Positions 26,068-34,886 of a stretch of DNA of 38,729 bases are shown in pieces. A model generated the notes under the pieces. That model was not told the DNA's origin, did not search any database, and was given only the letters and a program-made list of their open reading frames with translations. Every line of letters starts with the position of its first letter. Within the stretch, counting starts at the first letter, position 1. The position numbers and the translations under genes are program-made. The stretch is from Bryobacteraceae bacterium (GTDB taxonomy: Bacteria > Acidobacteriota > Terriglobia > Bryobacterales > Bryobacteraceae), in NCBI GenBank assembly GCA_019187195.1, contig JABAQT010000060.1, forward strand, positions 1 to 38,729, given 5' to 3'.

Positions 26068-26912
26068 GCGCCGAGCAGCCTCAACACGTAGGTCAGATTG
26101 CGCTTCATATCCGCTTCGATGTTGTTCGACGGCGAGGATGTCTCGAGGTTCGCAAAGCCGTCGTAGCCCGTCTCGCGTATGGCCTTCAAGACCCTCCCGA
26201 GGTCGATCTTCCCTTCCCCGAGATAGTTCGGGTTGTCCTTAAGGTGGATCTGGCAGATTCGCTTCTTTCCGAGCCACCGTATTTCACGCGCCGGATCGAA
26301 GCCGGCGTTGGTCGAATTGCCGATGTCATAGTAGGTGCGAACGGCCTTCGAACGCGACGTCTCCATGATGCGGGCATTGTCCTCGGCGGAAATGGTGTCC
26401 TCGATTCCAAGCAGCACGCCGGCCTTCTCGGCTTCCGGACCGATCTCGCGCAGGAAAGAGGCGACGTAATCCTGTTCCGCCCGGGTCTCGATGGCCGCCT
26501 TGCCGAAAAACGGCAACAGCATCACCCGCGCATTCAGATTCCTGGTGATGGGAATGCCATCGGCCACCCACTTCTGCCCGAGTTTGTCGTTCTTGAGATG
26601 GTTGACGTGGAGGATGTCCAGACACGTCCCGGCCAGCCGGATGCCATGCTGCTTCGCGGCCGCGAGGTATTGCTGTTGCAGCGCGGCATCGTCGAGCGGA
26701 AGTTTGTTGCCGAGCGGCTTGCGGCCGAGACTCACTTCCACTCCGTCGAAGCCGAGCCTGGCGGCGAGCGCCACGGCTTCCACCTTGCCGGACTGCCTCA
26801 GATTCCAATCGGTGACGCCGATGCGGAAACCGTATGACCGTCCCTCGATGCGGGCCGCCGCGCCCGCTAACAGGCTCGAGGAAAGAAACGTTCTGCGAGA
26901 ATGGCGCGCCAT
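26064..26912 (-). CDS. Sugar phosphate isomerase/epimerase-like TIM-barrel protein, Tat signal
   Basis: Xylose-isomerase-like AP-endonuclease-2 family TIM barrel of 282 aa. The N-terminus ARHSRRTFLSSSLLAGAAA is a clear twin-arginine signal, so the protein is exported folded. Body motifs are GVTDWNLRQSGK, LGFDGVEVSLGR, the metal-site segments GVLLGIEDTIS and YYDIGNSTNAG, and CQIHLKDN and GFANLETSS near the end. Members isomerise or epimerise sugars and inositols, or are uncharacterised partners of Gfo/Idh/MocA enzymes. The frame is open upstream through the SDR gene region, but the ATG at 26912 gives the signal peptide. It shares an ATGA overlap with the downstream hydrolase. Confidence 0.88.
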   Translation of the reverse strand: MARHSRRTFLSSSLLAGAAARIEGRSYGFRIGVTDWNLRQSGKVEAVALAARLGFDGVEVSLGRKPLGNKLPLDDAALQQQYLAAAKQHGIRLAGTCLDILHVNHLKNDKLGQKWVADGIPITRNLNARVMLLPFFGKAAIETRAEQDYVASFLREIGPEAEKAGVLLGIEDTISAEDNARIMETSRSKAVRTYYDIGNSTNAGFDPAREIRWLGKKRICQIHLKDNPNYLGEGKIDLGRVLKAIRETGYDGFANLETSSPSNNIEADMKRNLTYVLRLLGA

Positions 26913-26938
26913 GCCGGTAGTGTAACGTAACGCAAACT

Positions 26939-27688
26939 TCAGCGCGGCAGCATCAGTCCTCCGTCCACGCGGAGAACACTGCCTGTGATGTACGCCGCTT
27001 CGTCCGAAACGAGAAACTTCACGGCGGCCGCGATCTCTTCCGGTTTGGCGAGACGCCCGAGCGGCAGCAGCCGGCCCTGTTCGCGAATGTACTCCTCGGT
27101 GAAAAACTTCCGCTCTCCGGGCGTATCGGTCCAGCCGGGTTCGATGCTGTTCACGCGGATGCGGTGCGCGGCAAGCTCGCTCGCCCATGTGGCGGCCATC
27201 TGATTCACCGCCGCCTTGGCCCCGTTGTACGCCGTGCTGCCGGGAAATCCGCGCGCGGCGTGAATCGAACTGATCATGACGATGGCGCCGCCCGCGCCTT
27301 GATTCACCATCTGGCGCGCCGCAAGCTGCGAGCAATGAAATACGCCCCACAAGGTCGTTTTCCAGACGGCCGCCACATCATCCACCTCCAGTTCGAGCAG
27401 TGGTTTGCGGATATTGATGGCCGCGTTATTCACCAGAATGTCCAGACGGCCCCACCGGCTCACCACCTCGTCGAACATCGCCTCCATCTGCGCGCGCTCG
27501 CCGGTATCGGCGGTGAGATAGAGCGCCCGGCTTCCGGCGGATTCGATTTCCTTTACCGTTTCCGGAGCCGATGCGGCGATGTCGCAAAAGGCGACGTCAC
27601 AACCGGCGCGCGCCAACTCCGCCGCCGTCGCGCGGCCGATCCCCCTGGCGCCCCCGGTCACTATCGCGATCTTCTGAGCAAGACTCAC
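26939..27688 (-). CDS. SDR family oxidoreductase
   Basis: Classical short-chain dehydrogenase/reductase of 249 aa. The NAD(P) motif is TGGARGIG (11-18), followed by VNNAA (86-90). The catalytic residues are Ser140 or Ser141 in VMISSIHAA, Tyr154 and Lys158 in STAYNGAK. The C-terminal IRVNSIEPGWTDTP and GSVLRVDGGLMLPR are typical of 3-oxoacyl/sugar-alcohol SDRs. Asp36 at the end of strand 2 (VAFCDIA) suggests NAD preference. It starts with GTG inside the stop of the upstream amidohydrolase (GTGA overlap), so the two are coupled. The substrate is unknown. The open frame extends upstream antisense to no known protein. Confidence 0.9.
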   Translation of the reverse strand: MSLAQKIAIVTGGARGIGRATAAELARAGCDVAFCDIAASAPETVKEIESAGSRALYLTADTGERAQMEAMFDEVVSRWGRLDILVNNAAINIRKPLLELEVDDVAAVWKTTLWGVFHCSQLAARQMVNQGAGGAIVMISSIHAARGFPGSTAYNGAKAAVNQMAATWASELAAHRIRVNSIEPGWTDTPGERKFFTEEYIREQGRLLPLGRLAKPEEIAAAVKFLVSDEAAYITGSVLRVDGGLMLPR

Positions 27689-29211
27689 GTGATTTGCACT
27701 CCCTCCCGGAACAGGAAATGGATCCCTTCCGGTTTTTGCTGTGGCGATTCGTAGGTGGCCCGCGCGCGGATGGCGGCGGCATCGAACACGGCGACGTCGG
27801 CGATCGCTCCGGGCCGCAGTACGCCACGCCCCCGCATGCCGAAACGCTCCGCCGGCTTTCCCGTGATCTTGTGCACGGCGGCGGGCAGCGAGAGCCATCC
27901 GCGCTCCCTGGCCATCTCTCCCAGCAGGCAGGGGAACGTGCCGTACAGGCGTGGATGCGGCCGTCCTTTCACATAGAATCCATCGCTGATCACAGTGCAC
28001 AACGGATGCTGCAGCAGTTTTCGCAGGTTGTCCTCGCACTGGTTGAAGCTGAGCATGTTGACATCGCCATTCTCCTCCTCGATCACCTCGAAGACGGCCT
28101 CGACCGGATCCACGCCGCGTTCTTCCGCGATTTCGGCGAAGTTCCTGCCGATCCAGCGCGCCCCCTCCGCGCTTCCCGTGGCCACCACGAAGATGTCGCT
28201 CCATTGCTGCGCGGTCTGCGCGATGGTTTCCTCGGCGATGCGGGGCCGGAGGGCGGGGTCCGCGAGACGCGCCAGCATCGCGGAAATGCCGCCATCGAGC
28301 GTCCACTGCGGCAGAAGTTGCGTGAGCACCGTGCTGCCGGCAAGATATGGGTAACTGTCAAAGGCCACGTCGATCCCTTCGGCGCGCGCCTGTTCCAATC
28401 GCTCGAGGGCGCGATCCTGCTTGCTCCAGTTCGCCCGGCCCACCGCCTGGAGATGGGAGATCTGCAAGCGGCACCCGGCCTCGCGCGCCAGATCGAGTTG
28501 CTCCTCGATGGATTCGAGCAACTCATGCATATAACTGCGCATGTGCGTCGAATACACCTTGCCGTGCTTCGCCGTAACCCGGCAAAGCCGCACCAGTTCC
28601 TCGCGCGGCGCGCTCGAACCCGGCGCGTACATCAGCCCGGTCGAAAATCCGCAGGAGCCGGCCTCGAAGGATTCTTCAAGGATTCCCTCCATCCGATCCA
28701 TCTCCCTGGGCTCGGGCGCTCCCTGCCGCTGTCCCATGACGGCGATGCGCAGGCTGCCGTGGCCCACCATCGACCAGACCGTGCAGAGCCGCGATTGCCG
28801 CCGGGCGTATTCGAGATACTCCGCCGCCCCCGGCCAGCCCCAGGAATCGCCGCCGGCGAGGATCGCATGGCCGTAGCGCCGCACGGCCGCCGCGTCCGCG
28901 CCGCAAGGGTAGGGCGAGAACCCGCAGTTGCCGACGACCTCGGTCGTCACGCCCTGATCCGCTTTCGCGCGGTCGTTCTCGAGAACCATGACGTCCGAAT
29001 GGCTGTGGATGTCGATGAAGCCGGGTGTGATGGTGAGCCCCGTGCAGTCGATAACGCGCGCATCCGCGGGTGGCGCATCCCGACCTATCGCGCTGATCGC
29101 TCCATCTTCGATGAGGACGGAGGCGCGTTCCGGAGCCGAACCGGTCCCGTCAATTACCGTTCCGTTGTGTAGATAGATCAAACGGTGATTTTCGCATGGC
29201 GCGGCCCCCAC
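27685..29211 (-). CDS. D-aminoacylase / N-acyl-D-amino-acid deacylase family amidohydrolase
   Basis: Zinc amidohydrolase of 508 aa without a signal peptide. It hydrolyses N-acyl-D-amino acids or related amides in known relatives. Signature motifs are GFIDIHSHSD (HSH at 69-71) and the D-aminoacylase-type VVGNCGFSP with the metal-ligand Cys96. MRSYMHE and a late PGAIADVAVFDAAA segment also fit. The GTG at 29211 is the longest start; a TTG at 29181 (LIYLHNGTVIDG) would match the usual N-terminus of the family better, and neither has a good ribosome site. Being next to cell-wall and polysaccharide enzymes fits a role in recycling D-amino-acid material, but this is inference. Confidence 0.88.
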   Translation of the reverse strand: MGAAPCENHRLIYLHNGTVIDGTGSAPERASVLIEDGAISAIGRDAPPADARVIDCTGLTITPGFIDIHSHSDVMVLENDRAKADQGVTTEVVGNCGFSPYPCGADAAAVRRYGHAILAGGDSWGWPGAAEYLEYARRQSRLCTVWSMVGHGSLRIAVMGQRQGAPEPREMDRMEGILEESFEAGSCGFSTGLMYAPGSSAPREELVRLCRVTAKHGKVYSTHMRSYMHELLESIEEQLDLAREAGCRLQISHLQAVGRANWSKQDRALERLEQARAEGIDVAFDSYPYLAGSTVLTQLLPQWTLDGGISAMLARLADPALRPRIAEETIAQTAQQWSDIFVVATGSAEGARWIGRNFAEIAEERGVDPVEAVFEVIEEENGDVNMLSFNQCEDNLRKLLQHPLCTVISDGFYVKGRPHPRLYGTFPCLLGEMARERGWLSLPAAVHKITGKPAERFGMRGRGVLRPGAIADVAVFDAAAIRARATYESPQQKPEGIHFLFREGVQIT

Positions 29212-29221
29212 CGGTGAGATG

Positions 29222-29443
29222 TCAACTCTTCCGCGATGGGCCGGCCGCGGAATCCAGGCGATCGAGCAGGCGCGCCGTTACCGCGGCGATCTCTCCCACC
29301 GCCGCCTCGAACGCTTCCTGGTTCGCCTTCGAGGGCTTGTGATAGCCGCTCACCTTGCGCACGAACTGGAGAGAGGCGGCGTGGATGTCGTCGCGCGTGG
29401 CCGGAGGCGTCTGCTTACGAAGCGCTTTAATGGCGCGGCACAT
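29222..29443 (-). CDS. DUF2277 family small protein
   Basis: Conserved 73-aa protein of unknown function. It matches the DUF2277 pattern closely: MCRAIKALRKQ at the start, then ATRDDIHAASLQFVRKVSG, YHKPSKANQEAF and an alanine-rich C-terminal helix ending in basic residues. The family is mostly alpha-helical and widespread in Actinobacteria and Acidobacteria; no role is established. It sits five bases after the sensor kinase stop and ten bases before the amidohydrolase, on the same strand, so it is co-transcribed with them. Confidence 0.9.
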   Translation of the reverse strand: MCRAIKALRKQTPPATRDDIHAASLQFVRKVSGYHKPSKANQEAFEAAVGEIAAVTARLLDRLDSAAGPSRKS

Positions 29444-29448
29444 ACTTC

Positions 29449-31215
29449 TCAGCTTACACGCCCGGGTTTGAGGCGCACGGTAATCACCGTTCCCCCGCCT
29501 TCCGGGCAGTTCAACTCAACCGCGCCTCCGAGCAGTTTCACATTGCGCCGGACGATGGCGAGGCCGAGCCCCGTGCCTTTGACTTTCGTTGTGAAGAACG
29601 GCTCGAAGACGCGCTCGCGCAGCGCTCGATCGATGCCGGGCCCCTGGTCGGCGACGCGAAGCAAAGCGGGATGCTCGAGAGTCACCGACACGGCCTTGCC
29701 GGCGGGCGTCGCCTGAATCGCGTTGAGCAGAAGGTTCAGCACGATCTGCCGGATCAGTTCGCGGTTGGCGTTTTCGACAGCGATTCCGGGAGCGATGGCG
29801 GCGTTGATGGCGACCCCCATCGGATTCGCCTGGCGCGCGAGCGCGGCGGCGGCGCTTTCCACTTCGGCCGACATATCGACCGTCTCCTCCATCGAGGGTG
29901 CGGGGCGCGAGAAACCGAGCAACTGGCGCACCGACTCGTCAAGGCGGTTCACTTCGGTGATGATGAACGAAAGGTCCTCGCCGTAACGCTCGAGCAGGAG
30001 CGGATCCTCGCGCATCACCTGGGCGATGGTCTTGATGGCGCTGAGAGGGTTTTTCACCTCGTGGGCGATGGTGGCCGCGGCTTTGCCGAGACTCGCCAGA
30101 TTTTCCTGGCGCGCCAGTTCCCGTTCGAGACCCACCTTTTCCTCGACCAGGCGGCACGATTGAAGAGACTGCGCGATCTGGGGAGCGAGACCCTGCAGCA
30201 CCTCCTCGTTCTCATCGAGAAAGGCGAGCGGAGTGGCATCGAGCAGCAGCAGGCCGCGGAGCTGATTGTCTTCCCGCAGCACGTACATGTACTGGCAGCC
30301 AAGCCCCCGCATGACTTCCCTCGCGGGCGAGTCCTCCATGCGGGGTTCATACACCTTATCAGCCGGATGATCTTCCGCGTAGCGCTCGAGCTCCTGCCGG
30401 TCCGGCCCCGCGAGAACGCCGGGCGCGCCGGCGGAAACGCACTCGGGTCCGAAGACGAGCAGGACGCTCCGCAGCCGGAACCGCTCCCGCAGTTGCGAGG
30501 CAAGAAACTCCATGCGCCGTTTCAGGTCGAGGATGAGACCGGCCCCGGGAATGACGGTCCTGGCGAAATCCGTGTAGAAGGCCGCGCGCCGCGAGAGAAA
30601 ATTCGAAATGGCGGCATACACGGGGAGCCAGAGGATGCCCGCCCAGAACAACAATGCCAGTTCGAGCAGAACTCCCCCTTCGCCAAACCGCTGTTCGAAG
30701 ATCCGTCCCAGTTGGCGCGCCAGCAGGAGATAGAGCGCGACGGAAATGCCCAGAATCAGCGAGAAGACCGATCGCACGGCGAGCAGCAGGCCGAAGACGT
30801 TATCCCAGAAGATGAACCACGCCAGCATGAAAGGCGGACCGGTGGTGAAGAAGGAGGAATGGTGGAAAGCGGCGGCAAGCAGCACCGATACGCCGAAGCC
30901 GAAAACAAACAGCCGCAATCGCCGGCGCAGGCCCAACCACAACAACCGGAAGCCGGCAACCATCCCGCTCACCAACCCGGCGGCGCCCGCCGCCCTCCAC
31001 AAACCGGCATATTCGAGTTCCCTTCCCGCCGCCTCCCGGTAGAGTCCGCTGATAAGCGTGGCCGCGTGCCATGCTCCGAACGAGATCACGAGTATCCAGG
31101 CGGGCATCCCCGCCGGGCGAATGTTTCGCTGGGGAAACATCACGATGCCCAGGAACAGGCAGAGCCCCATTCCGAGGAAGGCCATGAAGACCGGGAAGGC
31201 GGTTAACGGAGGCAT
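29449..31215 (-). CDS. Membrane sensor histidine kinase with GAF-like domain
   Basis: Orphan two-component sensor of 588 aa. The first 210 residues hold several hydrophobic segments (about 6-28, 38-58, 74-97, 103-118, 125-165, 183-205), so the input domain is a multi-pass membrane module. A GAF-like cytoplasmic domain follows (about 235-355). A short helix leads to the dimerisation domain with the phosphoacceptor His385 in TIAHEVKNPLSAIKTI. The ATPase domain has the N-box IVLNLLLNAIQA, G1 VADQGPGID and G2 GTGLGLAI. No response regulator is encoded in the window. It belongs to the long minus-strand gene string. Confidence 0.92.
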   Translation of the reverse strand: MPPLTAFPVFMAFLGMGLCLFLGIVMFPQRNIRPAGMPAWILVISFGAWHAATLISGLYREAAGRELEYAGLWRAAGAAGLVSGMVAGFRLLWLGLRRRLRLFVFGFGVSVLLAAAFHHSSFFTTGPPFMLAWFIFWDNVFGLLLAVRSVFSLILGISVALYLLLARQLGRIFEQRFGEGGVLLELALLFWAGILWLPVYAAISNFLSRRAAFYTDFARTVIPGAGLILDLKRRMEFLASQLRERFRLRSVLLVFGPECVSAGAPGVLAGPDRQELERYAEDHPADKVYEPRMEDSPAREVMRGLGCQYMYVLREDNQLRGLLLLDATPLAFLDENEEVLQGLAPQIAQSLQSCRLVEEKVGLERELARQENLASLGKAAATIAHEVKNPLSAIKTIAQVMREDPLLLERYGEDLSFIITEVNRLDESVRQLLGFSRPAPSMEETVDMSAEVESAAAALARQANPMGVAINAAIAPGIAVENANRELIRQIVLNLLLNAIQATPAGKAVSVTLEHPALLRVADQGPGIDRALRERVFEPFFTTKVKGTGLGLAIVRRNVKLLGGAVELNCPEGGGTVITVRLKPGRVS

Positions 31216-31261
31216 AGGCCGCTAACCGGCGGGACGGAGATCCTTCGAAGCGGCGCGGCGA

Positions 31262-31975
31262 TTATGACGCGGCGGAGGTAGGACATAACAGATCACTGAC
31301 AGTGACCAAATCATACCCCTGGCCGCGGAGTTCCGGCAACAGGCGGCGCACCGCTTCGATGGTGTCGCGGATATCGGGTTTCGGCGTCAGTTCGCGCCCG
31401 TCGTGGAGGCAGAGAATCGCGCCGGGGCGGGCGGCGCTCTTCATGCGGCGGTGGACGCTGGAGGCGTCCTCGCGCCAGTCCTGGCCGATCGCCGTCCACA
31501 TGACGCCCATCAACCCGTGGCGCCGCTGCGCCTCACGCAACCCGAACCAGCGGCAGCCATAGGGCGCGCGAAACAGCAGCGGCCGGGAGCCCGCCGCTCT
31601 CTCGATGGCGTCCTGGCAGAGCGCGATCTCGTCTTCTATGAATTGCCGCGGCCGGAGATACAGCGGAGAGTGCGAATACGTGTGGTTGCCGATCTCGTGG
31701 CCGCGGCGGACGGCCTCCGCCGTGATCTCACCGAGCCGTTCCACGTGGCGGCCGATTTGAAAGAAGGTGCAGCGCGCGCCGGCCGTGTCCAGCAGGTCGA
31801 GAAGTTCGCCGGTGGATTCCGAGGGCCCGTCGTCGAAGGTGAGGGCGATCCGTTTCTTGGTTCGTGGTCCGCGCCAGACGGAGGGCGCCAGCACGCAAGC
31901 GCCGCGGCCGCGCACCGCATAGGCCATGAAGCCCGCCGCGGCCGCCACTCCCGCGTAGCCCGCTTCGAGGATCAC
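31262..31975 (-). CDS. Polysaccharide deacetylase (NodB homology)
   Basis: Carbohydrate esterase family 4 protein of 237 aa. It begins with an uncleaved membrane segment (VILEAGYAGVAAAAGFMAYAV) and continues with the NodB domain: TFDDGPS with Asp48/Asp49, the metal-binding HTYSH (His98, His102), FRAPYG (about 134-139) and LCLHDG near residue 193. All five catalytic motifs are intact, so it probably removes N- or O-acetyl groups from cell-wall or exopolysaccharide sugars at the membrane surface. The start is GTG, four bases after the stop of the enolase-superfamily gene. The sensor kinase follows 46 bases downstream. Confidence 0.92.
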   Translation of the reverse strand: MILEAGYAGVAAAAGFMAYAVRGRGACVLAPSVWRGPRTKKRIALTFDDGPSESTGELLDLLDTAGARCTFFQIGRHVERLGEITAEAVRRGHEIGNHTYSHSPLYLRPRQFIEDEIALCQDAIERAAGSRPLLFRAPYGCRWFGLREAQRRHGLMGVMWTAIGQDWREDASSVHRRMKSAARPGAILCLHDGRELTPKPDIRDTIEAVRRLLPELRGQGYDLVTVSDLLCPTSAAS

Positions 31976-31979
31976 GGAA

Positions 31980-33218
31980 CTACCCCTTGCCGGTCCACTT
32001 CACGCTGTGATCGGAAGTGACGGCGAATGTTTCCGGCGGCGAGATGAGGCTGAAGAAGGACCACGGCCCGGGAATCCAGGGATAGCGCGCGATGACGCCT
32101 TCATCGACGGTGACGCCAAGCCCTGGCCCGGTGGGGACCACTAGGTTGCCATCGGCAATCTGCAACGGCTCCTTCAGCATCTCCGCGGCAAGCGGAAAGG
32201 GATACATGAACTGGCGGCCTGCCTCGGTATAGCAGGGATACTCCAGCCACTCGACGACGGTCTCCGGCCAGCAGATTCCAATCTGCGCCGCCGCCATCAC
32301 CTCGAGGGCGGTCCCCCAGGAATGAAACGCGAAGCGCAGTCCTTCCCTGGCGATCTGCGCGAAGAGACGGCGCCCGAGGTTGTATCCTCCCTGGCAGACA
32401 ACGTCCATCTGCACATAGTCGACGCACGGGCCGTTCAACAGATCGAGGAACCCCGCTTCGTCCGGTTCGTGTTCGCCGCCCGCGAGCGGCACGAGGTCTT
32501 TCTCCTTCAGCCGGCGGTAAGCATCGTGGTCATCGGGAGGCAGCGGCTCCTCGAGCCACGTGATGCCGTAACGCGCGAGTTGTCCGGCGGTTTGCGCGAC
32601 GGTCTCCGGTGTGTAGCTGCGGTCGCCCATGCGCCACCACGAGTGGGCATCCACCATCAACTCGAAGTCGGGGCCCGTCGCCTCGCGCATCAACTGCACC
32701 GCCTCGATATCGCGCTCCGGACCGAGCGCGGGGCGCATCTTGTAGGCTTTGAAACCCATGCTCCTGGTAAGCGCCGCTTCGGCGGCGTAACCTTCCGGCT
32801 CCATGTACATTCCGGCGCTGCCGTACAGGCGGATGCGGTCCCGCACGCGCCCGCCGAGAAGTTCCGAGACGGGCACGCCCTTCAGTTTGCCCACCAGGTC
32901 GTAGACGGCCACCTCCACCGCGCAGTAGATCTTCATCAACTCCGCATCGGGCTTGGTTAGCTGGAACTTGATGCGCAAAGCGTCCGGATCGGCGGCGGCG
33001 TGAGCCCGCAGAAACGGCGCAATCTCGTTCTCGATACGGCTCTTCCATAGCTCGCTGGCGGATCCCGGACCATAGCCCGCCATGCCGTTGTCCGACACCA
33101 CGCGGATGAGCATCGCGTCGCGCTTGACGATGGTCCGCTCCCCGCCGTAATAGGTTAGTTTCGGCGGGCCGGGCAGCGGAAAGGAGAGAAGGAAGGCTTC
33201 GACAGATCGAATTTTCAT
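31980..33218 (-). CDS. Mandelate racemase / muconate lactonizing enzyme family protein
   Basis: Enolase-superfamily enzyme of 412 aa, probably a sugar-acid dehydratase. The capping domain is followed by the barrel with the KxK-type motif FKAYKMRPAL (Lys157 and Lys160), then metal ligands Asp190 (LMVDAHSWW), Glu223 or Glu224 (WLEEPLPPDD) and Glu249 (AGGEHEPDE), and a C-terminal FHSWGTALEVMA carrying a probable catalytic His. The substrate is unknown; with a GH29 fucosidase upstream, a fuconate-like acid is possible but unproven. No signal peptide. A TATACT (33230-33235, minus strand) lies only 11 bases before the ATG, leaving little or no leader. Confidence 0.88.
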   Translation of the reverse strand: MKIRSVEAFLLSFPLPGPPKLTYYGGERTIVKRDAMLIRVVSDNGMAGYGPGSASELWKSRIENEIAPFLRAHAAADPDALRIKFQLTKPDAELMKIYCAVEVAVYDLVGKLKGVPVSELLGGRVRDRIRLYGSAGMYMEPEGYAAEAALTRSMGFKAYKMRPALGPERDIEAVQLMREATGPDFELMVDAHSWWRMGDRSYTPETVAQTAGQLARYGITWLEEPLPPDDHDAYRRLKEKDLVPLAGGEHEPDEAGFLDLLNGPCVDYVQMDVVCQGGYNLGRRLFAQIAREGLRFAFHSWGTALEVMAAAQIGICWPETVVEWLEYPCYTEAGRQFMYPFPLAAEMLKEPLQIADGNLVVPTGPGLGVTVDEGVIARYPWIPGPWSFFSLISPPETFAVTSDHSVKWTGKG

Positions 33219-33259
33219 GCGAAGTGTCCAGTATACCCGGCCTGGTGGTCCTTAATTCG

Positions 33260-34864
33260 TCATTTCATCCGCACCAGCTTGTCCGCGCCGTAGAGGGTAA
33301 GCAGCGGATGCTTCACTACCGCGCGGAATTCATAGATGCCGCCCCTTTTCCAACCCGTCGCCCGCATGGAAAAGACGCCCGTCGAATTTCGGGTAACGAA
33401 GCCCACCGTCTTCCAGGGGTCTGTCCGTTCATTCACATCCTGCCCCTCCACGGAGCGGTATTCAAAGCCCACATCAAGCGACGGCGCCTGCCCCATGTCC
33501 AATAACTCGCCCTCGAGGGTGACCGCTCCATTCGCCTCGCGATAGCTGCGCGTGACAACGCGCGGGGGCGTGAGAGCGGGCCGCGCATGGGTAATCTTCA
33601 GGACGGCGGGATTCGGCCATGAGCGGTCCGTGGCCAGCCGCTGGGCGCGCATCGCGCGAATATGCAGCCCATCGGGTTCCTGCTTCCAGGTGGTGCGCGG
33701 GATCACCTTCGGGTGGTATTCGAGCACGAGATCATTTTGTCCGAGCACGCTGACCTTCGATTCCGGGGATACGCGCACGGAGCGCAGAACAATGTCCTTC
33801 CACTCGCCGAGTTTCCAGCGCTGCTTTTCATTCACGAACACGTACACGGTGTCCTCGTTCTTCTGTTTGGTGAACCAGTAGCTTTGCTCGTTGGTGACCA
33901 CCCAAGGACGCACACCGTGGATGGATTCGCCGTTGACGAACATCCAGAGCGCTATCTCCCGCAGCCGTTCCTCCTGCTCGATGGGGAGTTCGCCATCGGG
34001 TTTCGGACCAACGTTCAGCAGGAGGTTCCCGCCCTTGGCCCGCGTCTCGATGAGCCGGCGAATCAACTCCCCCCCGGACTTGTAGTTCTCGAGCGTCGGC
34101 CGGTAGGTCCATTCCGTGCCCATCGTCAGGTTCGCTTCCCAGGGCCCTTCCAGCGGCACACCCGGTATGTACTGTTCGGGGGTCTGCATCGCGCCGCGCG
34201 TAACGACGACATCCGGATGGATGCCCCACGCCAACTCCTTCAGCCCTTCCGGCGAGCCGTCGAAGAAGAGAAAGTCGATGGGTCCGTACTTCGTCATCAG
34301 CTCACGGACCTGCTGCTGGTCATATTTCAGGAAGGCGGGATCGCTGGCCGGCTGCGCGTCCGCCCCGCCGCGCTGGATCAGCTTCCCATGCTCGTGGAGC
34401 CACAGAAAGTCGTCCGGGGAGTAATAAAACCCGGGCGCGATCCCCTGCTCGCGAAACGCGGCCACCACTTCGGCGACGATGTCGCGGCGGAAGGGCGTGT
34501 GCATGATGTTGAACGGAGTGGTCGCCGTGTCGAACATGCAGAAGCCCGAATGGTGCTTGGTGGTGAAGACCACGTACTTCATTCCGGCCAGTTTCGCCAG
34601 CACGGCCCAATCCTTGGGATAGAATTTGCGCGGATTGAAAGTCTTCGGCAGGTCCTCGATGTAGCGCTTGAGGTAATCCTGCGAAGCGCCGGCCATCGAA
34701 TGGCTGGGTACGGCGCCGATCTGGCTGTCGGGGGTCCAGTGGATGAACATGCCGAAGCCGAGATCGCGAAACCACTCCACACGGTCCGCCTTGTTGGCGT
34801 TCTGCTGGGCGGTGACAAGCAACGGAAGAAGGATGAGAACGGACGCGCGGACTATCGATCGCAT
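33260..34864 (-). CDS. Exported alpha-L-fucosidase (GH29)
   Basis: Glycoside hydrolase family 29 enzyme of 534 aa with a signal peptide (MRSIVRASVLILLPLLVTAQ). It releases L-fucose from fucosylated glycans. Family motifs are FGMFIHWTP (37-45, sugar-binding His42), VVFTTKHHSGFCMFD (98-112, His104/His105), and the candidate nucleophile Asp202 in IDFLFFDGSPEG. The C-terminal third is a beta-sandwich, as in other GH29 enzymes. The acid/base residue of GH29 is poorly conserved and I cannot assign it. It follows pilT by 22 bases on the same strand and precedes the enolase-superfamily gene. Confidence 0.92.
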   Translation of the reverse strand: MRSIVRASVLILLPLLVTAQQNANKADRVEWFRDLGFGMFIHWTPDSQIGAVPSHSMAGASQDYLKRYIEDLPKTFNPRKFYPKDWAVLAKLAGMKYVVFTTKHHSGFCMFDTATTPFNIMHTPFRRDIVAEVVAAFREQGIAPGFYYSPDDFLWLHEHGKLIQRGGADAQPASDPAFLKYDQQQVRELMTKYGPIDFLFFDGSPEGLKELAWGIHPDVVVTRGAMQTPEQYIPGVPLEGPWEANLTMGTEWTYRPTLENYKSGGELIRRLIETRAKGGNLLLNVGPKPDGELPIEQEERLREIALWMFVNGESIHGVRPWVVTNEQSYWFTKQKNEDTVYVFVNEKQRWKLGEWKDIVLRSVRVSPESKVSVLGQNDLVLEYHPKVIPRTTWKQEPDGLHIRAMRAQRLATDRSWPNPAVLKITHARPALTPPRVVTRSYREANGAVTLEGELLDMGQAPSLDVGFEYRSVEGQDVNERTDPWKTVGFVTRNSTGVFSMRATGWKRGGIYEFRAVVKHPLLTLYGADKLVRMK

Positions 34865-34886
34865 TTCGCAATGATACAGGAATCCG

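Noticed and set aside
27689..28306. Upstream extension of the SDR reading frame
   Set aside because: The extension is antisense-like, Arg/Gly-rich sequence overlapping the amidohydrolase in another frame. The GTG at 27688 gives a normal SDR N-terminus and a GTGA overlap.
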